A program made the position numbers and the translations under genes. From Microbispora siamensis (GTDB lineage: Bacteria > Actinomycetota > Actinomycetes > Streptosporangiales > Streptosporangiaceae), in NCBI RefSeq assembly GCF_016863095.1, contig NZ_BOOF01000051.1, forward strand, positions 1 to 64,000: a stretch of DNA of 64,000 nucleotides, written 5' to 3'. Positions 43,897 through 53,120 of the stretch are shown here, one piece after another. Position 1 is the stretch's first letter. The number at the start of each line of letters is the position of its first letter. The notes under the pieces are model-generated. The model did no database searches, was not told where the DNA came from, and worked only from the letters and a program-made list of their open reading frames with translations.

Positions 43897-45501
43897 ATGG
43901 CGGCGGCTCTGCTCGCCGTCGTGTTGCTGGCCCAGGCGGTCGTCCTCGCCGCCGGGCAGCAGGCGGCGAACGCCGCCGTCGCGCAGTTGCCCTTCAAGAT
44001 CACCAACAACTCCGGCCGGGGCGACGCGACGTACGTCTACGTCGTCGCCCGCAACGCGGCCACCGGCCAGCAGGGATACGTGGACGCCTCGGGGACGTGG
44101 CGCCCGTGGAGCTTCCCCTCGTCGATCCCCAACGGGCCCGTCCCGGCGCCCGACATCTCGATCCCCGGACCGGGCAACGGCGCCAGCACGACCGTCACGC
44201 TGGCGCCGAACCTGTCCGGCGGCCGCGTCTACCTGTCGATGGGCGCGAAGCTGCGGTTCTTCCTGACCACGAACGGGCTGGTCGAGCCGGCGCCCTGGGT
44301 CGACAGCGACCCCAACGCCGCCATCCTCTACGACTGGACGGAGTTCGCGCGGACGAGCAACGGCGGCACGGGCATCTTCATCAACTCGACCACGGTCGAC
44401 ATGTTCAGCATCCCGATGACGGTCAGCGTCACCGACGCCTCCGGCAACACCCAGACGCAGGGCATCCCCGGCAACCGCGCCGGCATCCTCGACGCGTTCG
44501 CCGGGCTGGGGTCGCCGTGGTCGGGCCTGACGACGACGCGGGCCTCCGACGGCCTCCCGCTGCGCGTGCTCGCGCCCGCGCACGCCATCGCCAAGGGCCA
44601 GTTCCCCTCGACCTACCTCGACTCCTACGTGAGCGGGGTGTGGTCCTACTACGCCACGCACCCGTTGACCGTGCAGACATCGCTGGGCACCTTCACCGGC
44701 ACCACCAGCGGCACGAACTGGACGTTCAGGAACGCGTCCGGCACCGTCATCGGCACGCTCACGAAACCGGCCACGAGCGACGTCTTCGCGTGCTCCGGCG
44801 GCATGCAACCGCAGAACCAGCCCGACCAGGCGGCCATCCTCGCGGTCGGCGCGCGGGTGTGCGCCGCGCTCAACCGCGCGACGCTGTCGACGGCCGGCCG
44901 GGTCATGTACGACACCCAGCCGACGACGGACGCGACGAAGTTCTACGGGCAGTCCGCGTCGAACCTGTTCAGCAGGACGATCCACGCCAACTCGCTGAAC
45001 AACCTGGCCTACGGCTTCTCCTACGACGACGTCGGCGGGTTCGCCCCGACGATCGACCAGCCCAACCCGTCGTCGGCGGGGATGACGATCGGGAGCTTCG
45101 GCACCGGTGGCACGGCCTCCGGCCGGCCGATCATCGGCCCGGGCGGCAAGTGCGTCGACGTCGCGGGCGACGACACGGGCGGCAACGGCGCGCCGGTGCA
45201 ACTGTGGGACTGCCAGTCGTACGCGAAGGACCAGTTCTGGACCTGGAGCGGGCAGACGGTGCGCACCCTCGGCCGCTGCCTCGACGTGCAGTCGGGCGGT
45301 ACCGCCAACGGCACCCCGTTGCAGCTGTACGACTGCAACAACACCGGCGCGCAGAACTGGGTGCGGCTGTCCAACGGGTCGATCCAGAACCCGCAGTCCG
45401 GCCGGTGCATCGACGCCCCCGGCGGCGCCACCGGGAACGGCACCCGCCTGCAGATCTACGACTGCAACGGCACCGCCGCCCAGCGGTTCACCATTCAGTG
45501 A
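43897..45501 (+). CDS. Secreted GH64 beta-1,3-glucanase with ricin-B-type CBM13
   Basis: Cleaves beta-1,3-glucans such as laminarin and fungal wall. The GH64 domain starts LPFKITNNSGRGDATYVYVVA and continues with GGRVYLSMGAKLRFFL and ILYDWTEFA; a Gly-Thr-rich linker leads to a ricin-B lectin domain of three repeats (DQFWTW, AQNWVR, AQRFTI; each with CxDV/CIDA). The start is problematic: the ATG with a good GAGGAG site (43877) reads basic residues but is out of frame with the hydrophobic leader LLAVVLLAQAVVLAA. The in-frame ATG used here gives a leader with no positive charges. See finding on the frameshift. Confidence 0.8.
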   Translation: MAAALLAVVLLAQAVVLAAGQQAANAAVAQLPFKITNNSGRGDATYVYVVARNAATGQQGYVDASGTWRPWSFPSSIPNGPVPAPDISIPGPGNGASTTVTLAPNLSGGRVYLSMGAKLRFFLTTNGLVEPAPWVDSDPNAAILYDWTEFARTSNGGTGIFINSTTVDMFSIPMTVSVTDASGNTQTQGIPGNRAGILDAFAGLGSPWSGLTTTRASDGLPLRVLAPAHAIAKGQFPSTYLDSYVSGVWSYYATHPLTVQTSLGTFTGTTSGTNWTFRNASGTVIGTLTKPATSDVFACSGGMQPQNQPDQAAILAVGARVCAALNRATLSTAGRVMYDTQPTTDATKFYGQSASNLFSRTIHANSLNNLAYGFSYDDVGGFAPTIDQPNPSSAGMTIGSFGTGGTASGRPIIGPGGKCVDVAGDDTGGNGAPVQLWDCQSYAKDQFWTWSGQTVRTLGRCLDVQSGGTANGTPLQLYDCNNTGAQNWVRLSNGSIQNPQSGRCIDAPGGATGNGTRLQIYDCNGTAAQRFTIQ

Positions 45502-45505
45502 GCAG

Positions 45506-45543
45506 TCCGGCCCGGCGGTGCGAGGGCGTACCGCCGGGCCGGA
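45506..45543. terminator. Hairpin between GH64 and EamA genes
   Basis: Perfect 14-bp arms (TCCGGCCCGGCGGT and its complement) around a 10-nt loop lie between convergent genes. Confidence 0.75.
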
Positions 45544-45552
45544 TCACCCTGC

Positions 45553-46470
45553 TCAGGAGTCTGGGGCCGAACGGGTGGTGACGAGGGTGCCGCTCGCGAG
45601 GATCACGGCGCAGCCCGCCAGTTGGAGGGGGGAGGGGTGCTCGCCGAGGACGGCCCAGCCGAGGACAAGGGCTCCGACGGGCGTGAGCAGCAGCAGGATC
45701 GCCCCGACATGGCTGGCGAGACGGGGCGCGGCGACGGCGACGAGGAGCCAGCCGAGCACCTGTCCGAAGATCGCGACGAGGGCCAGCCAGCCGACGGCCG
45801 CCCAGCCGGGAGCCAGGTCGACGCCCTGCCAGAGGGCGCCCGCGGCCAGCGAGGTGACGGCGGCGGCGACGGTCACCCACAGGTAGGACTGCACCGCCTG
45901 CCCGCGCCGGCCCTCCCGCCGGAGCAGGAACAGGAAGCCCGAATAGCACACGGCCGCCAGCACGGCGTGGACGGTCCCGAGCAGCGGCCGGCTCCCGCCG
46001 GCGCCGCCCTCGGCCACCCCGCTCGCCAGGACCACGCCGAGCAGGAGGAAGGGCAGGGACACGAAGAAGCGGCGGGGCGGCGGCTCGCGGTCCACCAGCA
46101 GGGCGAGCAGCGGCACCATCACCACCTGGACGTTGACGAGCACGGTGGACAGCCCGGCGCCGACCTCGGCGATCGCCGCCGTCCACAGCAGCATGTCGCC
46201 GGCGAACAGGGCGCCCGCGGCGAGGGTGACGGCCCGCCGGCGCGCCGCCACCGCGCCCTCGCGACGGCGTTCCAGCAGCGCGAGCGGAACCAGCGCGGGA
46301 AGGGCCAGCAGGCAGCGGTAGAACGAGGCGGTCCCGGGTGAGGCGCCCGACAGGTGGATGAGCACCGCCGAAGCCGACACGAACAGCGCCCCCAGCGCCA
46401 TCGACACGGACGGATGACCCGCGGCCGGGCCGGTCACATTCGCGGTCCGGCTCTCGCTCACACGTGTCAT
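45553..46470 (-). CDS. EamA-family (DMT) transporter
   Basis: 305 residues predicted as about ten membrane helices in two EamA repeats. The first covers SVSMALGALFVSASAVLIHL to VVMVPLLALL, and the second LLGTVHAVLAAVCYSGFLFLL to QLAGCAVILASGTLVTT. Substrate is unknown; members export amino acids or other metabolites. It is between a glucanase and an acyl-CoA ligase and shows no steroid box. Its role in the locus cannot be shown. Confidence 0.85.
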   Translation of the reverse strand: MTRVSESRTANVTGPAAGHPSVSMALGALFVSASAVLIHLSGASPGTASFYRCLLALPALVPLALLERRREGAVAARRRAVTLAAGALFAGDMLLWTAAIAEVGAGLSTVLVNVQVVMVPLLALLVDREPPPRRFFVSLPFLLLGVVLASGVAEGGAGGSRPLLGTVHAVLAAVCYSGFLFLLRREGRRGQAVQSYLWVTVAAAVTSLAAGALWQGVDLAPGWAAVGWLALVAIFGQVLGWLLVAVAAPRLASHVGAILLLLTPVGALVLGWAVLGEHPSPLQLAGCAVILASGTLVTTRSAPDS

Positions 46471-46549
46471 GGGCGTCCCCCCGGCTTCCGGCTGTCCGGC
46501 GTGATCGGATCCGCCTACCCGCGCTACCCCCCGGCACCGGATCCACGCC

Positions 46550-48205
46550 TCAGGAGTCGGCGATGCCGAGTCCGCGCTTGACCTCCTGGCGGATCACCTT
46601 GCCGGTGGCGTTGCGCGGCAGCGCCTCGGTCGTGATCCGCCACCGCGACGGCACCTTGAAGTACGCGAGCCGGTCGCGCAGGTGCGCCCGCAGGTCGTCC
46701 TCGCCCACGTCCTGCCCGGCCGCCGTGACGACCACGGCGACGACCTCCTGGCCGAGGTCGGGGTGCGGGGCGCCGAGCACGACGCACTCCACCACCGCCG
46801 GGTGCTCGGCCAGCACGTTCTCGATCTCGGCGGGGTAGACGTTCTCCCCGCCCCGGATGATCAGGTCGGAGCGGCGGGTGCTGAGGCGCAGCCGCCCGTT
46901 CTCGATCACCCCGATGTCGCCGGTGTGCAGCCACCGGTCCTCCCGTACGGCCTGCGCGGTCGCCTGCGGGTCCCGCCAGTAGCCCAGCATGTTGTACGGG
47001 CTGCGGACGCAGACCTCGCCCTCCTCGCCCTCCGGCAGCGGCTTGCCCTCGGGGTCGCGGATCTCCAGGCGAACGGCGGTGATCGGGCGGCCCAGCGTCC
47101 CCGGGGCCTCCTCCAGGTCGGCCGGGGTGGCGACGGCGATCGCGGTGGACGACTCGGTCAGGCCGTAGCTGTCCACCAGGGACTGCCGGGCGACCGGGAA
47201 CGCCTCGCGCAGCCGCTGCTTGAACGCGGGGGAGGACGGCGCCGAGGCCAGCGCGAAGGCGGTCAGCGAGGACAGGTCGTAGCCCGACAGGTCGCCGTGC
47301 TCGATCAGGCGGTTGGCCATCGTCGGCACCGCGCCCCAGTTGGTGACCCGCTCCCGCTCGATGAGCCGCAGCACGCGGTCCACGTCGAAGGCGCCCAGGT
47401 GCATCACGACGGCGCTGCCGGTCGCGAGGCGGGGTACCGCGAGATTGTGCAGGCTCGCGATGTGGAACAGCGGCAGCGCCAGCAGGTAGCGCCGGTCCGC
47501 CGGGTCCATCGGGTCGCCGAACGCCTGGGCCAGCGCGTCGTTCATCCGGTGGTATTCGACCACCGAGGTGAGGTTGCGGTGCGTGTGGACCGCGCCCTTG
47601 GGACGGCCCGAGGTGCCGCTGGTGTAGATGATCACCGCTGGGTCGTCCTCGGCGGCGGCGTGCGGGGCCAGCGGAGCGCCCGCGTACCGCTCGATCAGCC
47701 GGGGGAGGTCCTCCTCGATCGTCAGGACCGTCGTCCCCTTGGGGGCGAGCGCGGCCCGCTTGGCATCCGCGACCAGCACCTTCGGCTCGGTGTGACCGAG
47801 GGCGTACTCGACCTCCCCGCGTGACCACCACGCGTTGTACGCGACCGCGATGGCGCCGGCGGCCACCGACGCCCAGAACGAGACGATCCAGCCCGGGTGG
47901 TTGGCCGCGTTGATCGCGACGCGGTCGCCGGGGCGCACACCGTGCTCCTCCCGCAGCGCGGCGGCGAGCGCGGCCACCTGGCGCGCGTGCTCGGCGAAGC
48001 TCAGCCGCTCGTCCGCCGTCACGATGTAGTCGCGGTCGCCGTACGCGGCCGAGGCGGCGAGCACCTCTCCGAGGTTGCGACGCCGGTTTTTGAAGACCGT
48101 CATGCGCGCGCCGAGGACCTCCTCCTCGGCGAGTTCGAACGCCCCGCCGGGACCGGTGAGCCCGGCCATCACCGCCGCCGCCGCGAGCCTCGGATCTGTC
48201 GACAT
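46550..48205 (-). CDS. AMP-dependent acyl-CoA ligase (FadD-like)
   Basis: 551 residues. The ATP-binding loop [18 protein letters not shown], the adenylation motif [17 protein letters not shown] and the C-terminal [11 protein letters not shown] with the catalytic Lys are all present. The N-terminal domain has [21 protein letters not shown] perfect box sits 95 nt upstream with a -10, so it belongs to the steroid regulon. It could activate a steroid side-chain or ring-fragment acid, for example HIP or a degradation product as FadD3 does. GGGGAA precedes the ATG. It may take over the function of the deleted fadD at 38600. Confidence 0.85.
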   Translation of the reverse strand: MSTDPRLAAAAVMAGLTGPGGAFELAEEEVLGARMTVFKNRRRNLGEVLAASAAYGDRDYIVTADERLSFAEHARQVAALAAALREEHGVRPGDRVAINAANHPGWIVSFWASVAAGAIAVAYNAWWSRGEVEYALGHTEPKVLVADAKRAALAPKGTTVLTIEEDLPRLIERYAGAPLAPHAAAEDDPAVIIYTSGTSGRPKGAVHTHRNLTSVVEYHRMNDALAQAFGDPMDPADRRYLLALPLFHIASLHNLAVPRLATGSAVVMHLGAFDVDRVLRLIERERVTNWGAVPTMANRLIEHGDLSGYDLSSLTAFALASAPSSPAFKQRLREAFPVARQSLVDSYGLTESSTAIAVATPADLEEAPGTLGRPITAVRLEIRDPEGKPLPEGEEGEVCVRSPYNMLGYWRDPQATAQAVREDRWLHTGDIGVIENGRLRLSTRRSDLIIRGGENVYPAEIENVLAEHPAVVECVVLGAPHPDLGQEVVAVVVTAAGQDVGEDDLRAHLRDRLAYFKVPSRWRITTEALPRNATGKVIRQEVKRGLGIADS

Positions 48206-48300
48206 GCCTATCAGTTCCCCTTCATACCGGGATGCGCCGCGAGCCGGAGTCCGTCCGTGGCCGAAATTGTCGGCAAAGGCCGGACGCGGGACGCCGGCAC

Positions 48301-48315
48301 TCCCGGTCACCGGGA
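48301..48315 (-). promoter_or_regulatory. TCCC-N7-GGGA box (perfect) for the FadD-like gene
   Basis: TCCCGGTCACCGGGA is a perfect palindrome around its central C. Reading toward the ligase, GACAAT lies 29 nt away at 48271-48266. Confidence 0.68.
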
Positions 48316-48379
48316 CGGCCGATGGTCATGCCGGGGCTCGGCACGGCGCAGTAGCGGCCCGCCACCGGAGAGCAGCGCG

Positions 48380-49771
48380 TCATTCCAGCAGCTCGACCGC
48401 GTGCGCGAACTGGTCCACGGGCCGCCAGAACGGCAGCCGCAGCCGGGAACGCTGCGCGTTCGAGGGGGAGAAGGCCGGGCCGGCCGTGACCAGCACGCCC
48501 CTCCTCCGTGCGCGTTCGGCCAGGGCGACGGCATCGGTTCCGGTGTCGATCCACAGCGCCGTGCCGCCGTGCGGCGGCGTCCACCGCCACGCCGGGCGCC
48601 GCTGCGCCAGGACCGCCGCCGCCTCGGCGAGGTGGGCGCGCAGGCGGGCTGTGCGCTCCTGCCGGGCCCGATCCGCCTGCGCCAGGAGCTCGGCGGTCAC
48701 CATCTGGTCGATCACCGGAGCGGCCAGGTCCAGTGCCGCCTTGGCCTGCGTCAACCGCACGATCATCGGCCGCTCGGCGCGGATCCACCCGACCCGCAGC
48801 CCACCCCAGAGCAGCTTGGACGCGGTGCCGATCCGGATCACCGAGCCGCCTTTCGCCGGATCGGGCAGCGGGGGCCGGACCCCGCGGTCGTCGAGGACGA
48901 GGTCGGCGCAGGATCGATCCTCGATCGTCAGCACGTCGTGCCTGCCGACGATCTCGCTGAGCCGCTCCCTGCTCGCCGCCGGCCAGCTGATCCCGGTGGG
49001 GTTGTGCGCCGCGGGCTGGCAGTAGAGGAGGGCGGCCCGATGCGCGACCCGTTCGAGGTGGTCGAGATCGAGGCCGTCCCGCCGTACGGGCACCCCCGTC
49101 AGCCGCGCCCCGGCCGTACGAAACGCCTCGATCGCGCCTCGGTAGCTCGGCTCCTCGACCAGGACCTCGTCTCCCGGCGCGACCAGGGACGACGCGCACA
49201 GCCAGACCGCCTGCTGGGAGCCGGAGGTGACGAGGATCTGCTCCGGCCCGGTCGGCAGCCCCTGCGTGGTGTACTGCTCGGCCACGATCGCGCGAAGCCG
49301 GGGCAGCCCCGCCGCGTAGTAGCCGTCGTCCGCGAGGTAGACGTCGAGCTCGCGCAGGTCGACCGCCGAGACGACGTCCCGCACCAGCGACAGGGCGGGC
49401 AGGGCGCCGCTGGAGAGGTCCAGCTCCACGGGGCGGCGGGTGCGGCCGAAGGACGCCAGCCGTCCCTCGACGAGGTGATCGCCTCCCGCGCTCCGGCCGC
49501 GCCGGATGCGCGACCCCGACCCCTGCCGGGACGTCAGCCGTCCCCGCGCGGTCAGCTCCGCGTACGCCTCGGCGACGGTCCCGCGGGACACCCCCAGCGC
49601 GGCGGCCAGCGCGCGCTGCGGCGGCAGCGCGGCCCCGTCGACCAGCACGTTCCCGGCGATCAGCTCGGCGAGCGCGTCGGCGAGCGCGTGCGGCAGCGGC
49701 ACGTCCGCAGCCCGCCACCCCCCGATCAAGCGGGCCAACGCGGCGCTGTCGACATGTTCCGCACGTGCCAT
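48380..49771 (-). CDS. MocR-family (GntR/aminotransferase) regulator
   Basis: 463 residues. The N-terminal winged helix has ALPPQRALAAALGVSRGTVAEAYAEL and RQGSGSRIR, a GntR pattern. From about residue 110 a fold I aminotransferase domain follows: VTSGSQQAVWLCASSLV, EEPSYRGA, NPTG-like HNPTGISW, and the PLP-binding Lys in RIGTASKLLWGGLRVGW. MocR proteins bind PLP and often control vitamin B6, GABA or taurine genes. It is divergent from the Tm-1-like/PEP-hydrolase pair and presumably regulates it. The gene is complete. Confidence 0.87.
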   Translation of the reverse strand: MARAEHVDSAALARLIGGWRAADVPLPHALADALAELIAGNVLVDGAALPPQRALAAALGVSRGTVAEAYAELTARGRLTSRQGSGSRIRRGRSAGGDHLVEGRLASFGRTRRPVELDLSSGALPALSLVRDVVSAVDLRELDVYLADDGYYAAGLPRLRAIVAEQYTTQGLPTGPEQILVTSGSQQAVWLCASSLVAPGDEVLVEEPSYRGAIEAFRTAGARLTGVPVRRDGLDLDHLERVAHRAALLYCQPAAHNPTGISWPAASRERLSEIVGRHDVLTIEDRSCADLVLDDRGVRPPLPDPAKGGSVIRIGTASKLLWGGLRVGWIRAERPMIVRLTQAKAALDLAAPVIDQMVTAELLAQADRARQERTARLRAHLAEAAAVLAQRRPAWRWTPPHGGTALWIDTGTDAVALAERARRRGVLVTAGPAFSPSNAQRSRLRLPFWRPVDQFAHAVELLE

Positions 49772-49774
49772 GGA

Positions 49775-49792
49775 CCAATTCTGCGTGATTGG
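49775..49792. promoter_or_regulatory. Inverted repeat in the MocR/Tm-1-like intergenic region
   Basis: CCAAT and ATTGG are separated by 8 nt, just before the MocR ATG. It is a plausible MocR binding site, although the arms are short. Confidence 0.4.
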
Positions 49793-49862
49793 CCTGGCCG
49801 ATCCGGTGACGGCCCGACATCCTCGTCCGTACGCGCAGGCCGATGACGACAGGGAGGTCGCG

Positions 49863-51101
49863 GTGGCGACGGTGGTGCTGCTGGGGACGCTGGACACCAA
49901 GACCGAGGAGTATCGCTGGGTCCGCGACCGGCTGCGCGACGCCGGCTGCGACGTGCTCCTGATCAACGTGGGCACCTTCGCCCACGGGGCGGAACTCGCC
50001 GACATCGGCGCGGACGAGGTGGCGCGGGCGGCCGGCACCGAGCTCGACCGGCTCCGCGACGCCCGCGACCGCGGCGCCGCGATGGACGCGATGGCGACCG
50101 GCGCCGCCGTGATCGTCCGGCGGCTGTTCGACGAGGGACGCCTCGACGGCCTGCTCGCGATCGGCGGCTCCAGCGGCTCGTCCGTCGCCGCGCGTGCGCT
50201 CCAGGCCCTGCCCGTCGGCGTGCCCAAGCTGCTCGTCTCGACCATGGCCTCGGGTGACGTGGGCCCCTACGTCGGGGACGTCGACGTCACCCTCATGTAC
50301 TCCGTCGTGGACATCTCCGGCATCAACCGGCTCTCGCGCGCGGTTCTCGGCAACGCCGCCGCCGCGGCGGCCGGGATGGCCCAGCGGTACGCCCAGGTCC
50401 GGCAGGAGACCGCCGGCGACGAGCGGAAGCTCGTCGCCGCCACGATGTTCGGCCTCACCACGCCCGCCGTCGACGAGGCCCGTGACTACCTGACGAGCGC
50501 CGGATACGAGGTGCTGGTCTTCCACGCCACCGGTTCCGGCGGGCGGGCGATGGAGGCCCTCGCCGCCTCCGGCATGCTCGACGGCGTCCTCGACCTGACC
50601 ACCACCGAACTCGCCGACGACCTCGTCGGCGGGGTCCTCACCGCAGGCCCCCACCGGCTGGAGGCGGCGGGACGGGCCGGCATCCCGCAGGTGGTGAGCG
50701 TCGGCGCTCTCGACATGGTCAACTTCGGCCCCCGGGACACCGTCCCGGAGAAGTTCGCGGACCGGAAGTTCCTGGTGCACAACCCCACGGTCACCCTCAT
50801 GCGGACGACCCGCGAGGAGATGGCCGAGCTGGGGGCCAGGATCGGCGGCAAGCTCAGCCGCGCCACCGGGCCGGTGGAGGTCTACCTGCCGTTGAAGGGC
50901 GTCTCCGGGATCGACGTCGAAGGAGGGCCCTTCGCCGACCCCGACGCCGACGCCGCCTGCTTCGCCGCGCTCCGGGACGGCCTGAAGGACACCGGCGTCC
51001 CCGTCCACGACGTGGACGCCGCCATCAACGATCCGGGCTTCGGCCGGGCCGCGGCCGAAGCCTTGCACCGCCTCATCAGCGCACGCCGAACCGGAGGATG
51101 A
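49863..51101 (+). CDS. Tm-1-like ATP-binding protein (UPF0261)
   Basis: 412 residues. The start [20 protein letters not shown] is diagnostic for UPF0261, followed by [17 protein letters not shown] and [15 protein letters not shown], and later [15 protein letters not shown] and [20 protein letters not shown]. The plant tomato-mosaic resistance protein Tm-1 has such a domain at its N-terminus, and the next gene encodes a protein like its C-terminal TIM barrel. The natural function in bacteria is not known. GGGAGG precedes the GTG start. The next gene starts one base after its stop. Confidence 0.86.
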   Translation: MATVVLLGTLDTKTEEYRWVRDRLRDAGCDVLLINVGTFAHGAELADIGADEVARAAGTELDRLRDARDRGAAMDAMATGAAVIVRRLFDEGRLDGLLAIGGSSGSSVAARALQALPVGVPKLLVSTMASGDVGPYVGDVDVTLMYSVVDISGINRLSRAVLGNAAAAAAGMAQRYAQVRQETAGDERKLVAATMFGLTTPAVDEARDYLTSAGYEVLVFHATGSGGRAMEALAASGMLDGVLDLTTTELADDLVGGVLTAGPHRLEAAGRAGIPQVVSVGALDMVNFGPRDTVPEKFADRKFLVHNPTVTLMRTTREEMAELGARIGGKLSRATGPVEVYLPLKGVSGIDVEGGPFADPDADAACFAALRDGLKDTGVPVHDVDAAINDPGFGRAAAEALHRLISARRTGG

Positions 51102-51102
51102 G

Positions 51103-51942
51103 ATGAACCGCGAGACCGCTCTCGAACGCCTGCGCGCCACCGTCGAGGCCGGCCGGCCCATCATCGGAGCGGGCGCCGGCACCGGCCTGTCGGCCAAGGC
51201 CGCCGAGGCCGGCGGCGTCGACCTGCTGATCATCTACAACTCGGGCCGCTACCGCATGGCCGGCCGGGGGTCGCTCGCCGGGCTGCTTCCGTACGGCGAC
51301 GCCAACGCGATCGTCGTCGACATGGCCAGGGAAGTCCTCCCGGTCGTGCGCGACACCCCCGTGCTGGCCGGGGTCTGCGGCACCGACCCCTTCCGTCTCA
51401 TGGGCCCCTTCCTCGACCAGCTCAAGGCGATGGGCTTTGCCGGTGTGCAGAACTTCCCCACCGTCGGCCTGTACGACGGCAGGTTCCGGCAGAACCTCGA
51501 GGAGACCGGGATGGGCTACCGGCTCGAGGTGGACATGATCAGGGAAGCGCACCGGCGTGACCTGCTCACCGCCCCCTACGTCTTCGACGCCGAGCAGGCC
51601 GCGGCGATGGCCGAGGCCGGAGCCGACGTCCTGGTGCCCCACGTCGGGCTGACCACGAGCGGCAGCATCGGCGCGGAGACCGCCCTCACCCTCGAAGAGG
51701 CGGCCGCCGCGGTGCAGGAGATGCGCGACGCCGCCGTCGCGGTGAACCCCGACGTCATCGTGCTCTGCCACGGCGGCCCCATCGCCGAACCGGAGGACGC
51801 CCAGTTCGTCCTCGACCACACGAACGGGATCGCGGGCTTCTTCGGGGCGTCGTCGATGGAACGCCTCCCCACGGAGAAGGCGATCGCCGCCCAGGCGACC
51901 GAATTCAAGAGCCTCCGGCTCGGCGGGCCCGTCTCGGACTGA
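51103..51942 (+). CDS. Phosphoenolpyruvate hydrolase-family TIM-barrel protein
   Basis: 279 residues of the PEP_hydrolase (PF09370) family. [23 protein letters not shown] and [24 protein letters not shown] are the N-terminal signatures; [24 protein letters not shown] and [14 protein letters not shown] follow. The order with the Tm-1-like gene mirrors the two domains of plant Tm-1. The pair is likely one complex or pathway step acting on an unknown phosphorylated or enolate substrate. A hairpin follows 47 bp after the stop. Confidence 0.86.
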   Translation: MNRETALERLRATVEAGRPIIGAGAGTGLSAKAAEAGGVDLLIIYNSGRYRMAGRGSLAGLLPYGDANAIVVDMAREVLPVVRDTPVLAGVCGTDPFRLMGPFLDQLKAMGFAGVQNFPTVGLYDGRFRQNLEETGMGYRLEVDMIREAHRRDLLTAPYVFDAEQAAAMAEAGADVLVPHVGLTTSGSIGAETALTLEEAAAAVQEMRDAAVAVNPDVIVLCHGGPIAEPEDAQFVLDHTNGIAGFFGASSMERLPTEKAIAAQATEFKSLRLGGPVSD

Positions 51943-51989
51943 GTGTCCGGCCGCAGAAAACGGTCCCCGGACGAACCCTTCCATGATCT

Positions 51990-52016
51990 GCCGCCGCGGT
52001 CGGTCACCGCGGCGGC
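51990..52016 (+). terminator. Terminator after the Tm-1-like operon
   Basis: GCCGCCGCGGT pairs perfectly with ACCGCGGCGGC across a 5-nt loop, followed by CTTCAT. Confidence 0.72.
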
Positions 52017-52164
52017 CTTCATCGCCGACGCGGTGATCGTCGCGCGATAGCCGAGGAGCCGGCACTCACAGCCGTCTTCCGCCGTGTTCCCGTGCGGGCA
52101 CCGGCCTGCCAGATGTTGCACCGGTGCCCAGCCAACCCCGCGCCGGCCTGCGCGGAGGCGACCC

Positions 52165-52179
52165 TCCCGGTGACCGGGA
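52165..52179 (+). promoter_or_regulatory. TCCC-N7-GGGA box, distal copy of the SDR-Liv promoter
   Basis: TCCCGGTGACCGGGA is a full match and a perfect palindrome around the central G. It has no -10 at 29-31 nt and lies 38 bp before the proximal box. Confidence 0.6.
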
Positions 52180-52216
52180 CGGCCCCGCGACGCCGTCACC
52201 CCGGCAGGCAGCCTGT

Positions 52217-52231
52217 TCCCATTGAGCGAGA
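52217..52231 (+). promoter_or_regulatory. TCCC-N7-GGGA box, proximal copy of the SDR-Liv promoter
   Basis: TCCCATTGAGCGAGA matches with one change in the right arm. CACTAT begins 29 nt downstream. Confidence 0.57.
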
Positions 52232-52297
52232 CTGCTCGCTTTCGGTGTGCCGCGTCACACCACTATTTCGGCCCAACACACGGCGGACGGAAGACGT

Positions 52298-53059
52298 ATG
52301 GGAAGCCTGGACGGAAAAGTCGCGATTGTTACGGGAGCGGGCCAGGGCGTCGGCCAGGGCATCGCGCTCGCCCTCGCCTCGGAAGGCGCCGCCGTCGCGG
52401 TGCTCGGCCGTACGGCGGCGAAGCTGGAGACGACCTGCGAGCTGGTCCGCGAGCGGGGCGGGACGGCGGAGCCGTTCCAGTGCGAGGTGACCGAGATCGA
52501 CGCGATCCCCGCGGTGGTCGAGGCCGTCGTGACCCGGTTCGGCGGAGTGGACATCCTCGTCAACAACGCCTACACCGGCGCGTACGGCCCGCTGCTGTCG
52601 ATGAGCGACGCCGACTTCCAGAAGGGCTTCCGCAGCGGCCCGTTCGCCGCGTTCGCGTTCATGAAGGCCTGCCACCCCCACATGAAGGCGCGCGGCGGCG
52701 GCAGCATCGTCAACCTCGTCACCTCGGCCATGGTCCGCTGGGACCCGACCACGTACGGCGCGTACGCCGCCGCGAAGCAGGCGCTGCGCTCGCTCACGCG
52801 TACGGCGGCCGCCGAGTGGGGACCCGACGGCATCCGTGCCAACAACATCGCCCCGCACGCCCTGTCTCCGGGGCTGAAGCGGTGGACGGAGGCCTTCCCC
52901 GAAGAGGCGGAGGCGTTCCGCACGACCATCCCCCTCGGCTACATCGGCGACTGCGAGCAGGACATCGGCCGCGCCGTGGTCGCGCTCGTGGGCCCGGATC
53001 TGCGCTACCTGACCGGCGCGACCGTGCCCCTCGACGGCGGGCAGGCCTTCTTCGGCTGA
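52298..53059 (+). CDS. SDR-family oxidoreductase heading the Liv operon
   Basis: 253-residue short-chain dehydrogenase: TGAGQGVGQGIALALASEG, GRTAAKLETTCELV after strand 2 (Arg, favouring NADP), NNAYTGAYG, Ser in NLVTSAMVRW and YAAAKQALR. YLTGATVPLDGGQAFFG ends it. Two boxes precede it, and the ABC importer follows 61 bp later in the same direction, so the SDR and importer share a transcript. It is the first gene of the proposed steroid-uptake unit and may act on the imported compound. Confidence 0.85.
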   Translation: MGSLDGKVAIVTGAGQGVGQGIALALASEGAAVAVLGRTAAKLETTCELVRERGGTAEPFQCEVTEIDAIPAVVEAVVTRFGGVDILVNNAYTGAYGPLLSMSDADFQKGFRSGPFAAFAFMKACHPHMKARGGGSIVNLVTSAMVRWDPTTYGAYAAAKQALRSLTRTAAAEWGPDGIRANNIAPHALSPGLKRWTEAFPEEAEAFRTTIPLGYIGDCEQDIGRAVVALVGPDLRYLTGATVPLDGGQAFFG

Positions 53060-53120
53060 GCCGCCGCACCCCCCGCACCACCTGCCGCCGTCTGGCGGTC
53101 AGTGAAAGGAGAACCACCGG

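Larger units (their letters stand above)
52017..52297 (+). promoter_or_regulatory. Promoter region of the SDR-Liv operon
   Basis: This gene-free stretch contains an inverted repeat GGGCACCGG...CCGGTGCCC (52096-52129, 16-nt loop), a perfect box at 52165, a second box at 52217 and CACTAT, a -10-like hexamer, at 52261. I see nothing else; no open frame has coding character. Confidence 0.5.

Noticed and set aside
53085-53105. Another TCCC-N7-GGGA box before the lipoprotein gene
   Set aside because: The stretch GGCGGTCAGTGAAAG keeps only the central T-C-A and lacks both arms, so it is not counted.
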